Source of the DNA: Actinomycetospora termitidis
GTDB taxonomy: Bacteria; Actinomycetota; Actinomycetes; Mycobacteriales; Pseudonocardiaceae
Reading direction: 5' to 3'
Assembly (NCBI RefSeq): GCF_030286555.1
Contig: NZ_JASVWF010000006.1
Span: forward strand, 372,001 to 436,000
Length of the DNA: 64,000 nt
The translations under genes were made by a program, and so were the position numbers. Below the pieces are notes generated by a model. That model was not told where the DNA came from and ran no database searches. It was given only the letters and a program-made list of their open reading frames with translations. Positions 43,655 through 52,261 of the stretch are shown piece by piece; within the stretch, counting starts at the first letter, position 1, and each line of letters starts with the position of its first letter.

Positions 43655-44080
43655 TCACACCGCGGGCCCGCGTGTCACCCGGCGCGGCCGCAGCACGATC
43701 CGGCGCAGGTCCTCGGCGGCCCAGATCGCCTTCGACTCGGCGCGCTTGCCCTCGTCCTCCCAGTAGCGGTCGGTGAGCCGGTCGGCCAGCTCGCGCCCGC
43801 CGTCGTCGTGCACGGTTGCGTCCGCCTCGACCGACACCCACGCCTCGGGCTCTCCGGGCGGGGTCGCGACGACGAACGTCGCCTGCGGGTCCTCGGCGAG
43901 ACGGCGGACCTTGAGCGAGCCCGCGAGCGAGAACAGCTGCAGGTCGCCGTCGGGCGTGGCCTCGAACCACACGGGGCGCGGCGCCGGCAGCCGGGCGCCT
44001 GCGGGCGACACGGTGATCAGGCCGTAGAGGCGGCGGTCGAACAGGGCACGGTCGGCGTCGGTGAAGGTGGTCGGAGCCAT
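43655..44080 (-). CDS. Pyridoxamine 5'-phosphate oxidase-like, F420-type split-barrel protein
   Basis: A 141-residue split beta-barrel protein of the PPOX/F420 group: YGLITVSPAGARLPAPRPVW, LQLFSLAGSLKVRRLAEDPQ, FVVATPPGEPEAWVSVEADA. Such small proteins bind F420 or FMN and reduce various substrates. It is divergent from the AraC-type gene that starts 83 bases away. Confidence 0.84.
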   Translation of the reverse strand: MAPTTFTDADRALFDRRLYGLITVSPAGARLPAPRPVWFEATPDGDLQLFSLAGSLKVRRLAEDPQATFVVATPPGEPEAWVSVEADATVHDDGGRELADRLTDRYWEDEGKRAESKAIWAAEDLRRIVLRPRRVTRGPAV

Positions 44081-44149
44081 GCCCCCGAGCGTGCGCCGAA
44101 CCGGACACCGCGCCCATCGGCGGAACTCCAGGACACCTTCGCGAGCGTC

Positions 44150-44155
44150 TACGCT
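44150..44155 (+). promoter_or_regulatory. -10 box of a leaderless AraC-type gene
   Basis: TACGCT lies seven bases before the GTG start at 44163, the spacing of a leaderless actinomycete promoter. No ribosome site is present upstream of the GTG, which supports both the promoter and the start. Confidence 0.5.
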
Positions 44156-44162
44156 CGATCCC

Positions 44163-44939
44163 GTGGACGCCGTCGGGACGCTGCTCGGGACGGTCCGCGT
44201 CGAGGACCCGGTGCTGCGCGTGGAGCGGCTCGGCCCCGGACCGGCGTCGTTGTCGACCGGGCACCGCTGGGTGCTGATCACCCTCGCCGCTGGGCAGCTG
44301 AGCGTGGCCGGCGCCGTCCTCGGGCCGGGCGATGCCCTGCTCACGCGCGGGCGGGGCCTGCTGGCCGGGACGGTCGGCGACGACGGCACGACGGCGCTCG
44401 TGGCCGAGTTCACCCTGCACGGCGAGCGGCTCGTGCGCCTGCCCGAGGCGGTCGTGTGCCCGGCCGACTCCGAGATGTGCCGGCTGCTCATCGAACGGCT
44501 CGCCGAGCAGCTCGACGCCGCGCCCGCCCAGGACGTCGTGTCGGCCCGGCTGCTCGACTGGATCGTCACCGAGACCGTGCGCGACGCCCTCGTCGCCCAG
44601 GAATCCGACGGCGCGGTGTCCGACCCGGTCGTCGCCGCGGCGCTCGCGGCCGTGCACGGCGAGCCGGCCGGGGCGTGGACGGTGGACCGCCTCGCCCGCT
44701 CGACCGGCGTGAGCCGGGCCCTGTTCGCCCGGCGGTTCCGCGACGTCGTCGGCACCTCGCCGCTGTCCTACGTGCGGTCCTACCGGCTCGACCTCGCCGA
44801 GCGCGCGCTGCTCACCGAGCCCGACGCCACCGTCGCCGCCATCGCGCGCCGCGTCGGCTACGCCAACCCGTTCAGCTTCTCGACGGCGTTCCGGCGGCAC
44901 CGCGGCCTCGCGCCGAGCGAGGTGCGGGAGCGGGCCTGA
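44163..44939 (+). CDS. AraC-family regulator
   Basis: A 258-residue regulator with an N-terminal cupin-like sensor region and a C-terminal double HTH at about residues 160-258: WTVDRLARSTGVSRALFARR and ATVAAIARRVGYANPFSFST. The ending (FRRHRGLAPSEVR) is typical. It is divergent from the F420-type gene and convergent with aidB, whose stop begins two bases after its own. It may control the flavoprotein; the ligand is unknown. Confidence 0.9.
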   Translation: MDAVGTLLGTVRVEDPVLRVERLGPGPASLSTGHRWVLITLAAGQLSVAGAVLGPGDALLTRGRGLLAGTVGDDGTTALVAEFTLHGERLVRLPEAVVCPADSEMCRLLIERLAEQLDAAPAQDVVSARLLDWIVTETVRDALVAQESDGAVSDPVVAAALAAVHGEPAGAWTVDRLARSTGVSRALFARRFRDVVGTSPLSYVRSYRLDLAERALLTEPDATVAAIARRVGYANPFSFSTAFRRHRGLAPSEVRERA

Positions 44940-44940
44940 G

Positions 44941-46557
44941 TCAGCCCAGCGGCACCCGGGCCAGGATCCCGTCGACGTCCACCCCGCGCGGGAGCGTGCC
45001 GAAGGCCGCGCCGTGCTCGCCCGCGACCCGACTCCCCACGAAGGCATCGGCCACCGCCGGCGGGGCGTGCCGGACCAGGAGCGAACCCTGCAGGACGATC
45101 GCCATCCGCTCCGCGAGCCAGCGCGCGCGGTCCTCGGAGACGTCGCGCAAGTCGTCCTGGACCGCCTTCCACGCGGCGTCGAGCCGGTGGTCGGCGCCCG
45201 CCGCGGCCTCGACCTCGGCGCGGTAGGCCTCGACGGCGGCCGGCTCGCGCCCGAGCACCCGCAGCAGGTCGAGCGCGTTGACGTTGCCCGAGCCCTCCCA
45301 GATCGAGTTCAGCGGCGACTCGCGGAACAGCCGCGGCATGCCCGACTCCTCGACGAACCCGTTGCCGCCCAGGCACTCCAGCGCCTCGCCGACCAGCGCG
45401 GTCTGGCGCTTGCAGATCCAGTACTTGCCGAGCGTGACGCCGATCCGCCGGAACGCGGCCTCGTGCTCGTCGGTCGCCGATCGGTCCTGCGCGCCCGCCA
45501 GCCGCAGCGCCAGAGTCACCGCGGCCTCCGACTCCAGCGTCAGGTCCGCGAGCACCGCCCGCATCAGCGGTTTCTCGACGAGCGTCGAGCCGAACGCCGA
45601 CCGGTGCTGCGTGTGCCAGACCGCGCGCCGCACGGCGTCGCGCATCCCGGCGGCCGAGCCCAGCGCGTTGTCCAGCCGGGTGCACGCGACCATCTCGATG
45701 ATCGTCCGCACGCCGCGGCCCTCGTCGCCGACCCGGAACCCGATCGTGCCGTCGAACTCCGGCTCCGACGAGGCGTTCGAGCGGTTGCCGAGCTTGTCCT
45801 TCAGCCGCTGGATCGCGAACGGGTTGCGGGCACCGTCGGGCAGGATCCGGGGGACGAGGAAGCACGTCACGCCCGCTGCCGTCTGGGCGAGCACGAGGAA
45901 CACGTCGCACATCGGTGCCGACGTGAACCACTTGTGGCCGGTGAGGGAGTACGTGCCGTCGGCGTTCGGGGTCGCCGTCGTGGTGTTGGTGCGGACGTCC
46001 GAGCCGCCCTGCTTCTCCGTCATCCCCATGCCCGCCAGCAGCCCCGTCTTCGACGACGGGTCGGTGAGGCCGGGCTGGTAGCTCCGGGACATGAGACCGG
46101 GGCCGTACTGCGCGAACAGCTCCGGGGCGTGCTTCAGGGCCGGGACCACCGCGTGCGTCATCGAGACCGGGCAGCCGTGGCCGGCCTCGGCCTGCGACCA
46201 CACCAGGAACCCCGCCGCCCGCGCCACGTGCTGACCCGGACGCCCCTCCCAGACCGCTCCGGCGAAGCCGCGGGAGACGGCCTCGCCGAGCAGCGCGTGG
46301 TAGCCCGGGTCGTAGTCGACCTCGTCGACGCGGTGCCCGAACCGGTCGTGCGTGCGCAGCCGCGGCTCGTTGCGGTGCGCGGCGTCCGCCCAGTCCCGGA
46401 CCTCCGCGCTCCCGGCGCGCCGTCCCGTCTGGTGCAGCTCGTCGAGCGCCCATCCCGCGCCCTCGCGGCCGACCGCCTCGAGCAGGGGCGGGTCGGCCGC
46501 GAGGTCGACGTCGACGAGGTCGGGAGCCTGGTTCGTGACGACGTGCGTGGGGGCCAT
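44941..46557 (-). CDS. aidB: AidB-like acyl-CoA dehydrogenase
   Basis: A 538-residue acyl-CoA dehydrogenase of the AidB branch. The long N-terminus, VSMTHAVVPAL, GMGMTEKQGGSDVRTNTTTA, LTGHKWFTSAP, FLVPR and YWICKRQTALVGEALECLGG are characteristic, as is SIWEGSGNVNALDLLR. AidB is an FAD protein of the alkylation response in enterobacteria; actinomycete members are often annotated this way without proof of DNA protection. It has its own start after a short gap to the next gene upstream and no alkylation gene nearby. Confidence 0.9.
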   Translation of the reverse strand: MAPTHVVTNQAPDLVDVDLAADPPLLEAVGREGAGWALDELHQTGRRAGSAEVRDWADAAHRNEPRLRTHDRFGHRVDEVDYDPGYHALLGEAVSRGFAGAVWEGRPGQHVARAAGFLVWSQAEAGHGCPVSMTHAVVPALKHAPELFAQYGPGLMSRSYQPGLTDPSSKTGLLAGMGMTEKQGGSDVRTNTTTATPNADGTYSLTGHKWFTSAPMCDVFLVLAQTAAGVTCFLVPRILPDGARNPFAIQRLKDKLGNRSNASSEPEFDGTIGFRVGDEGRGVRTIIEMVACTRLDNALGSAAGMRDAVRRAVWHTQHRSAFGSTLVEKPLMRAVLADLTLESEAAVTLALRLAGAQDRSATDEHEAAFRRIGVTLGKYWICKRQTALVGEALECLGGNGFVEESGMPRLFRESPLNSIWEGSGNVNALDLLRVLGREPAAVEAYRAEVEAAAGADHRLDAAWKAVQDDLRDVSEDRARWLAERMAIVLQGSLLVRHAPPAVADAFVGSRVAGEHGAAFGTLPRGVDVDGILARVPLG

Positions 46558-46597
46558 CGCCCGATTCCACCACGCCGGGTTACCTGTGGGTAGGCCC

Positions 46598-47242
46598 TCA
46601 GGTGAGCAGGGCGAAGACCCCGGCCGCGACGGCGAGGAACACCAGCGAGGCGACGGTGCCGAGGACGTCCGTCCAGGGCTGCGGCGCGTCCCGGGTCGGC
46701 TCGAGCCACCGACCCAGCGCCCGCGTGACGACGGGCATGACCGCCCACGTCAGCAGGCCCACCGACAGCACGTTGCCCACGAGCAGGCTCGCCCACAGCG
46801 GGGCCGCCGGCCACAGCGCCGAGAGCCCCAGCGTCAGCAGCACGACCGTCGGGTAGAGCCCCACGAGCACCGACAGCGCCGTCTTCCACGACGGCGTGAC
46901 CGGACCGGCCGCACCCGTCGTCGGGAACCAGCTCCCGAACGACGCGGGGACCCGCTGGAGCCGGAAGTCCCGGAAGTGCTCGCTCTCCCGGATCAGCTGC
47001 TCGCGTTCCGCGGAGGCGAGCCAGGTCTCCAGGGCGTCCTCGGAGGCGAACCGGGTCACCGCGACCCAGTCGTCCTGCACCCCCGCGACCGGCGGGTGCA
47101 GCTCCGTGCCGCGGTGACCGGGCGCCCGGCGTTCCGCGTCGGCCATCCGGTGCTGCCAGGCGAGGAAGTCCGCCTCGTCGTGAGGCGGGACGTGGTGGGC
47201 GACGACGACGGTGACGAGGTCCGTCGCCGGCTCGACGCTCAT
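46598..47242 (-). CDS. Antibiotic-biosynthesis-monooxygenase-domain membrane protein
   Basis: A 214-residue protein. Residues about 8-100 form an ABM-like dimeric alpha-beta barrel (TVVVAHHVPPHDEADFLAWQ, DDWVAVTRFASEDALETWL). The C-terminal part has three hydrophobic helices (ALSVLVGLYPTVVLLTLGLS, SLLVGNVLSVGLLTWAVM and ASLVFLAVAAGVFALL). This ABM-plus-membrane layout recurs in actinomycetes, with no known function. The ATG overlaps the deaminase stop (ATGA), so the two are coupled. Confidence 0.85.
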   Translation of the reverse strand: MSVEPATDLVTVVVAHHVPPHDEADFLAWQHRMADAERRAPGHRGTELHPPVAGVQDDWVAVTRFASEDALETWLASAEREQLIRESEHFRDFRLQRVPASFGSWFPTTGAAGPVTPSWKTALSVLVGLYPTVVLLTLGLSALWPAAPLWASLLVGNVLSVGLLTWAVMPVVTRALGRWLEPTRDAPQPWTDVLGTVASLVFLAVAAGVFALLT

Positions 47243-47808
47243 CAGTAGGGGTGGCGGTCGGGGGTGGCCAGGTACTCCTCGTACACCGCCGCGCCGAGGT
47301 CCGGGCGGAGCTGCTCGATCTTGATGCGCCGCTCGCTGAGGGGCCGGCCGAAGTCCTCGTACTGGAACTGGTCGTCGAAGCCGACGCCGCGGGTGGCCTC
47401 GAGGTCGTTGGCGAAGTAGACGGCGTCGCAGCGCGCCCAGTAGATGGCGCCCATGCACATCGGGCAGGGGATCCCGCTGGTGTAGACCTCGGTGCCCATG
47501 AACATCCGGGCGCGGGCCTCGACGACGTCGGGGGAGCCCTCGGGGCGGGGGACGAGGGCGAGGTGGTGGTCGGCGCGCTGGTCGGGGGCGATGCTCGGCG
47601 CGTACGGGTTCAGCACCGCCGCGGCCTTGCGGAGCATCTCGACCTCGGCGTGCGCGGTGACGTCGCCGGTGAGCAGCACGCGGTTCTGTCCGCGCGCGAC
47701 GATCTCGCCGTCCTTCGCGAGCACGGCGCCGAACGGCCCGCCCCAGCCCCTGCTCACGGACTCCGCCGCCAGCCGGCAGGCCTCCGCCATCAACTCGTCG
47801 TGGGTCAT
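47242..47808 (-). CDS. Nucleoside deaminase (guanine/cytidine deaminase family)
   Basis: A 188-residue zinc deaminase. Zinc ligand and proton shuttle lie in TAHAEVEML (His53, Glu55) and the cysteines in GIPCPMCMGAIYW (Cys115, Cys118). The spacing between the motifs is about 60 residues, longer than in typical guanine deaminases, because of a segment near residues 68-103 (APDQRADHHLALVPRPEG). It deaminates a nucleobase or similar ring; the substrate is not clear. Coupled to the ABM membrane protein. Confidence 0.9.
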   Translation of the reverse strand: MTHDELMAEACRLAAESVSRGWGGPFGAVLAKDGEIVARGQNRVLLTGDVTAHAEVEMLRKAAAVLNPYAPSIAPDQRADHHLALVPRPEGSPDVVEARARMFMGTEVYTSGIPCPMCMGAIYWARCDAVYFANDLEATRGVGFDDQFQYEDFGRPLSERRIKIEQLRPDLGAAVYEEYLATPDRHPY

Positions 47809-47972
47809 GCCTGGCCTCTCGCCGTGGGTCGCGCGGGGTTGCGGACGCGGCGGAACGTTAGGCCGAATGCGCTGGTGCGAATAGCTCGTTCGGAGCAACG
47901 GATGATCTCGGGTAGGACTCGGGACCCAGCGTGCTCGACCGGGCACGGTGCGTCATCCCGGGTCGTGGACCG

Positions 47973-48011
47973 TGCGCGAGAAGCGATTCCGTGGGAATCG
48001 GTTCTCGCACA
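47973..48011. repeat. Near-perfect palindrome (family 3, copy 2)
   Basis: Eighteen-base arms with two mismatches around GTG; the core GAGAAgCGATTCC / GGAATCGgTTCTC resembles the hairpin after the box genes at 15421-15449. It lies in the 329-base gap (47809-48137) between the divergent deaminase and cyclo-ligase-like genes. A second short repeat, GCACGGT...ACCGTGC, is just left of it. No gene is visible in the gap. Confidence 0.6.
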
Positions 48012-48137
48012 GGGTGCGGGGGTGCCGGACCCGCCCGCCCCGCTCTCTCCGCCCGCCCCGTCCGCGAGGGCGACACCACGCAGGTCTGCGGCCGGCAGAA
48101 CCTGCGCCACGTCGCACTCGCGACGACCATCGACCCC

Positions 48138-48905
48138 ATGGCGACGTCCCACGACCACGACGCCGGGGGAGACCCGGAGACCCTTGCCGCGAAGCAGGAG
48201 CTGCGCGAGCACGTGTGGGCGCGGCTGACCGACGAGAAGCAGGCCCGCTTCCCGGGCGCGCGGAACCGCATCCCGAACTTCGTGGGCGCCGAGAAGGCGG
48301 CCGACCGGCTGCGCGACACCGACGTCTGGCGCAGCGCCCGGACGATCAAGTGCAATCCGGACTCCGCGCAGTGGCCGGTGCGGCAGCGCGCGCTGGAGGA
48401 CGGCAAGACGGTGTACATGGCGGTCCCGCGCCTGGCCGACCCCAACCCCTTCTTCCTCCTGGACCCCGACGACCTGGGCGGCCGCACCCCGCGCCAGGCC
48501 TCGTCGATCAAGGGGGCGACGGCGGCCGGGCGGACCGTGGCCGTCGAGGACCTGGAACCGGTCGACCTCGTCGTCGCCGGCTGCGTGGCGGTCACCGCGG
48601 GCGGCGCGCGGCTCGGGAAGGGCGGCGGGTTCTCCGACCTGGAATTCGCGGTCGCGTTCGCGGCGGGGCTCGTCACGACGACCACACCCGTCGTCACGAC
48701 CGTGCACGAGCTGCAGGTCGTCGACGCGATCCCGACCGTCGACCACGACGTCACGCTCGACCTGGTCGTCACCCCGGAACGTGTCCACGAGAGCCGTCAC
48801 GAACCCCGTCACGAACCCGCGATCGTCTGGGCGGAGCTGACCGACGAGAAGATCGATTCGATCCCGCTGCTCGCTTCCCGGAGCCGCATGCGCATGGCAC
48901 GGTGA
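48138..48905 (+). CDS. 5-formyltetrahydrofolate cyclo-ligase-like (MTHFS/MTHFSD) protein
   Basis: A 255-residue protein of the 5-FTHF cyclo-ligase superfamily, MTHFSD-like branch: ELREHVWARLTDEKQARFPG, VYMAVPRL, a VDLVVAGCVAVTAGGARLG segment and the characteristic GKGGGFSDLEFAVAFAAGLV. The ATP-binding Lys cluster of true cyclo-ligases is not evident, so enzymatic activity is uncertain. ATG start at 48138. It is followed after 37 bases by the cyclase gene on the same strand. Confidence 0.82.
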   Translation: MATSHDHDAGGDPETLAAKQELREHVWARLTDEKQARFPGARNRIPNFVGAEKAADRLRDTDVWRSARTIKCNPDSAQWPVRQRALEDGKTVYMAVPRLADPNPFFLLDPDDLGGRTPRQASSIKGATAAGRTVAVEDLEPVDLVVAGCVAVTAGGARLGKGGGFSDLEFAVAFAAGLVTTTTPVVTTVHELQVVDAIPTVDHDVTLDLVVTPERVHESRHEPRHEPAIVWAELTDEKIDSIPLLASRSRMRMAR

Positions 48906-48942
48906 GAGCCGGGTCACCCACTCGATGACGAGGAGACAGACC

Positions 48943-49905
48943 ATGGCCGACGCGCCCTCGATGGCGGAGCTGCTCGGGGACAACCCGCCGAAGAACTGGG
49001 GCAAGTGGGGCGACGACGACGAGGTCGGCTCGCTGAACTACCTCGATGCCGCGCAGGTGTTGCGCGGGGTCGGGAGCGTGAAGTCCGGACAGGTGTTCAC
49101 GCTGCAGTGCCCGATGGGCCTCCCGCACGGCGACCCGGTCTTCCCGGGCCGCGAGGGCATCAAGCGCGAGATGGTCTGGGACCAGGAGCTCTTCGACTCC
49201 GGGAACGGCCCGTCCTTCCCCGGCGGCCTCCGCGCGACCGACGACAAGGCCGAGATCTTCCTGCAGGGCTCGTCGCAGTACGACGCGCTCGGCCACGCCT
49301 GGTATGACGACACGCTGTGGAACGGCCGCTCGGCCGACACCACGAACGGCGGCGGGATGAGCTGGGCGTCGGTCATGCCGATCGCGCAGCGGGGCATCGC
49401 GGGACGCGGCGTGTTGATCGACATGGCCCGCCACCGTGGCAAGGACTGGCTGGACAAGGGCGAGACCTTCACGCACGACGACCTCCAGGAGGCCGCGGCG
49501 AAGCAGGGCACCTCGATCGAGGACCGCGACATCCTGCTCGTGCGCACCGGCTTCCTGAAGTACTTCTACGCGGTCTCCGCCGACGAGTTCTACGCCGACT
49601 TCGTCGAGCCGGGCCTGACCTACTCCCGCGAGCTCGTGGAGTGGTTCCAGACCAAGGAGATCCCGAACCTCGTCACGGACACGATCGCGAACGAGGTCAC
49701 GGCGAACCCGGAGACCGGCGTCCTGCTGCCGCTGCACGCCTCCCTGCTGCGCAACCTCGGCATCAGCCTCGCGGAGATCATCTGGCTGGACGACCTCGCC
49801 GACGCCTGTGCCGCCGACGGCCGGTGGGACTTCCTCTACACCGCCGCGCCCCTGAAGATCCACGAGGCGACGGGCTCGCCGGTGAATCCGGTGGTGATCC
49901 GGTGA
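48943..49905 (+). CDS. Cyclase-family hydrolase, second copy
   Basis: A 320-residue Cyclase-family protein: NWGKWGDDDEVGSLNYLD at the N-terminus and LQGSSQYDALGHAWYDDTL in place of the HxxTHxDxPxH motif, so the first metal His is replaced (SSQYDALGH). It keeps ILLVRTGFLKYF and a C-terminal HEATGSPVNPVVI. Altered metal site aside, length and fold match. A good GAGGAG precedes the ATG. The stop overlaps the GTG start of the acyl-CoA synthetase, giving a two-gene operon. Confidence 0.87.
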   Translation: MADAPSMAELLGDNPPKNWGKWGDDDEVGSLNYLDAAQVLRGVGSVKSGQVFTLQCPMGLPHGDPVFPGREGIKREMVWDQELFDSGNGPSFPGGLRATDDKAEIFLQGSSQYDALGHAWYDDTLWNGRSADTTNGGGMSWASVMPIAQRGIAGRGVLIDMARHRGKDWLDKGETFTHDDLQEAAAKQGTSIEDRDILLVRTGFLKYFYAVSADEFYADFVEPGLTYSRELVEWFQTKEIPNLVTDTIANEVTANPETGVLLPLHASLLRNLGISLAEIIWLDDLADACAADGRWDFLYTAAPLKIHEATGSPVNPVVIR

Positions 49906-51572
49906 GCGACTCCGTCTACGAGTCGAAGCCGTGGCTCGCGCGCTACCGCGACGACTACAACCACGGCGCCGTCACGATCGAGTTCGCGAGCGCGCTGGAC
50001 ATGTTCCGCGCGGCGCTCGAGCGGGATCCCGACTGCGAGATCGTCCGCTACTTCGACGGCACGCTGACGATGCGCGAGCTGGACGAGTTGTCGGATGCGT
50101 TCGCCGTCGCGCTCGTCGACCGCGGCTTCGCGCAGGGCGACCGGCTGGCCACGTACCTGCAGAACATCCCGCAGGTGCTCGTCGTGGTCGTCGGGACCTG
50201 GAAGGCCGGCGGCATCGTCGTCAGCGTCAACCCGATGTCGCGGCAGCGCGAACTCACGACGATCCTCACCGACTGCGAGGCGACCGCGATCGTCTCGCAG
50301 GAAGACCTGTGGTCGATCGCGAGCGAGGTCGTGCCGAACACCAGCGTGCGGATCGCGTTCTCGACCTCCCCGCTGGAGTTCCAGACCCGGCACGACGAGC
50401 GCCTGTTCAAGGGCATAGAGCGGACCGACTGCGCGGGCGCGGAGGACCTGACGACGGTCCTCGAGCAGTTCCGCGGGCAGAAGCCGGAGCCGGTGACGCT
50501 GACCGGCGACGACGTGGCGTTCCTCGGCTACACCTCCGGGACGACCGGTCCGCCCAAGGGCGCGATGAACACCCACGCGAACATCGTGTTCAACGCGCAG
50601 ACCTACCGGGACTGGATCCAGCTCGGGCGCGAGGACTCGGTGTTCGGGGTGGCGCCGCTGTTCCACATCACCGGGGTGGTCGGGCACCTGGCGATCGCGC
50701 TGCTGCTGCCGTGCCCGCTGGTGCTGGCGTACCGGTTCGAGCCCTCGGTGGTGGTCGAGGCGATCCGGGAGCACCGGCCGACGTTCTCGATCGGCTCGAT
50801 CACCGTCTTCATCGCGATGATGAACGCGCCGGGCGCGGACAAGGATGCGCTGTCGTCGCTGGTCAAGGTCTACAGCGGCGGCGCCCCGATCCCGCCGTCG
50901 ACCGTGAAGGCGTTCCAGGACCAGTTCGGCCACTACATCCACAACTTCTACGGGCTCACCGAGACGAACTCGCCGTCGCACGGGGTCCCGCTCGGGGCGA
51001 CCGCGCCGGTCGACGAGGCGTCCGGGGCGCTCTCGGTGGGCGTGCCCATCTTCGACACCGTGGTGCGGATCGTTCGTGACGACGGGTCCGAGGCCGACGT
51101 CGGCGAGGTCGGGGAGATCACGACCAAGGGTCCGCAGGTGGTGCCGGCGTACTGGGGCAAGCCCGAGGAGACCGAGAAGGCGCTGCGCGGGCCGGGCGGG
51201 ATCGTCGAGCTGAAGACCGGCGACGTCGGCTACATGGACGCCGAGGGCTGGTTCTACGTCGTCGACCGCAAGAAGGACCAGATTAACGCCGGCGGCTACA
51301 AGGTCTGGCCGCGGGAGGTCGAGGACGTCCTCTACGAGCACCCGGCGGTCCGCGAGGCGGCCGTCGTCGGGGTCCCGGACGAGTACCGGGGCGAGACGGT
51401 GAAGGCGTTCGTCTCGCTGCGGCCGGGGCAGACGGTGGAGCCCGACGAGCTCATCGCGTTCTGCAAGGAACGGATGTCGGCCTACAAGTACCCGCGCCAG
51501 ATCGAGCTGCGCGACGAGCTGCCGAAGACGGTCACCGGGAAGCTGCTGCGGCGGGAGCTGCGGGGCACCTGA
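49902..51572 (+). CDS. Acyl-CoA synthetase (AMP-forming)
   Basis: A 556-residue AMP-forming ligase. The phosphate loop is YTSGTTGPPKGAMNTH; NFYGLTETNSPSHG is the adenine motif; GDVGYMDAEGWFYVVDRKKD and LPKTVTGKLLRRELRG with catalytic Lys follow. It activates a medium or branched carboxylic acid; its partner cyclase suggests an acid released by ring hydrolysis. GTG start coupled to the cyclase gene. A palindrome follows the stop. Confidence 0.93.
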   Translation: MSDSVYESKPWLARYRDDYNHGAVTIEFASALDMFRAALERDPDCEIVRYFDGTLTMRELDELSDAFAVALVDRGFAQGDRLATYLQNIPQVLVVVVGTWKAGGIVVSVNPMSRQRELTTILTDCEATAIVSQEDLWSIASEVVPNTSVRIAFSTSPLEFQTRHDERLFKGIERTDCAGAEDLTTVLEQFRGQKPEPVTLTGDDVAFLGYTSGTTGPPKGAMNTHANIVFNAQTYRDWIQLGREDSVFGVAPLFHITGVVGHLAIALLLPCPLVLAYRFEPSVVVEAIREHRPTFSIGSITVFIAMMNAPGADKDALSSLVKVYSGGAPIPPSTVKAFQDQFGHYIHNFYGLTETNSPSHGVPLGATAPVDEASGALSVGVPIFDTVVRIVRDDGSEADVGEVGEITTKGPQVVPAYWGKPEETEKALRGPGGIVELKTGDVGYMDAEGWFYVVDRKKDQINAGGYKVWPREVEDVLYEHPAVREAAVVGVPDEYRGETVKAFVSLRPGQTVEPDELIAFCKERMSAYKYPRQIELRDELPKTVTGKLLRRELRGT

Positions 51573-51578
51573 TCCGGA

Positions 51579-51626
51579 ACGAACGGGCCGTTCGTCACGG
51601 TAGAGCGTGACGAACGGCCCGTTCGT
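51579..51626. terminator. Perfect palindrome (family 1, copy 3), bidirectional terminator
   Basis: Two perfect 21-base arms (left arm starts ACGAACGGGCCGTTCGTCAC) with loop gtagag, between the convergent acyl-CoA synthetase and HdeD genes. Same arm sequence as at 9952-10007. Confidence 0.82.
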
Positions 51627-51643
51627 ACGTTTCCGGCGGAGGC

Positions 51644-52186
51644 TCAGCGCGACGCGCGGCGCAGGCTCAGCGCGAGCCCGATCTCCGAGGCGCCGCGCAG
51701 GAGGAACCCGAACCCGGCGAGCAGGGCGATCGTCCCGACCGCGGCTCCCGGCGAGAACAGCAGGATCAGCGCGGCGAGCAGCGCCAGCACGCCCATGCCG
51801 ATGTTCCACCCGCGGTGCTCCTTCGAGCGGGCGGCGACGAACAGGTCGTTGATCCCGGCGAAGAGGAACCACAGCAGCAGGCCGACGACCATGATCGTCA
51901 CGCCGGTGCCGGGGAAGAAGATGACGAGGATGCCGGCGAGGGCCGTGATGATCCCGAAGATCACGACCCACCACCGCCCGGGGGCGCCGTGCTGGACGCG
52001 GAGGGCCACCGTCGCCTCGATGATCCCGGAGATCAGCAGGCCGATCCCGAGGAAGATCGCCAGGACGAGGACGGTCGCGATCGGGAAGACGAGGGCGATG
52101 AGGCCGACGACGACGCCGAGGATGCCGTCGGCGAGGACCCATCCCCAGCGCTTGGCGACGTGGGAGACATCGATCGAGGAGGTCAC
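51644..52186 (-). CDS. HdeD-family membrane protein
   Basis: A 180-residue protein with six hydrophobic helices in three pairs, e.g. WGWVLADGILGVVVGLIALV and GIITALAGILVIFFPGTGV, the repeating HdeD/DUF308 layout. HdeD of enterobacteria is an acid-stress membrane protein; actinomycete members have no assigned role. The GTG at 52186 (TSSIDVSHV) is chosen; GAGG stands very close to it, and a longer start at 52237 is possible. Divergent from the DUF305 lipoprotein gene. Confidence 0.87.
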   Translation of the reverse strand: MTSSIDVSHVAKRWGWVLADGILGVVVGLIALVFPIATVLVLAIFLGIGLLISGIIEATVALRVQHGAPGRWWVVIFGIITALAGILVIFFPGTGVTIMVVGLLLWFLFAGINDLFVAARSKEHRGWNIGMGVLALLAALILLFSPGAAVGTIALLAGFGFLLRGASEIGLALSLRRASR

Positions 52187-52261
52187 GCCTCGTTGGGTAC
52201 ACCCTGGGCGGTTCGCGCACCAGCACGGCGCGCTCACACGTGATCAGGGAGGCTGGCCCGC

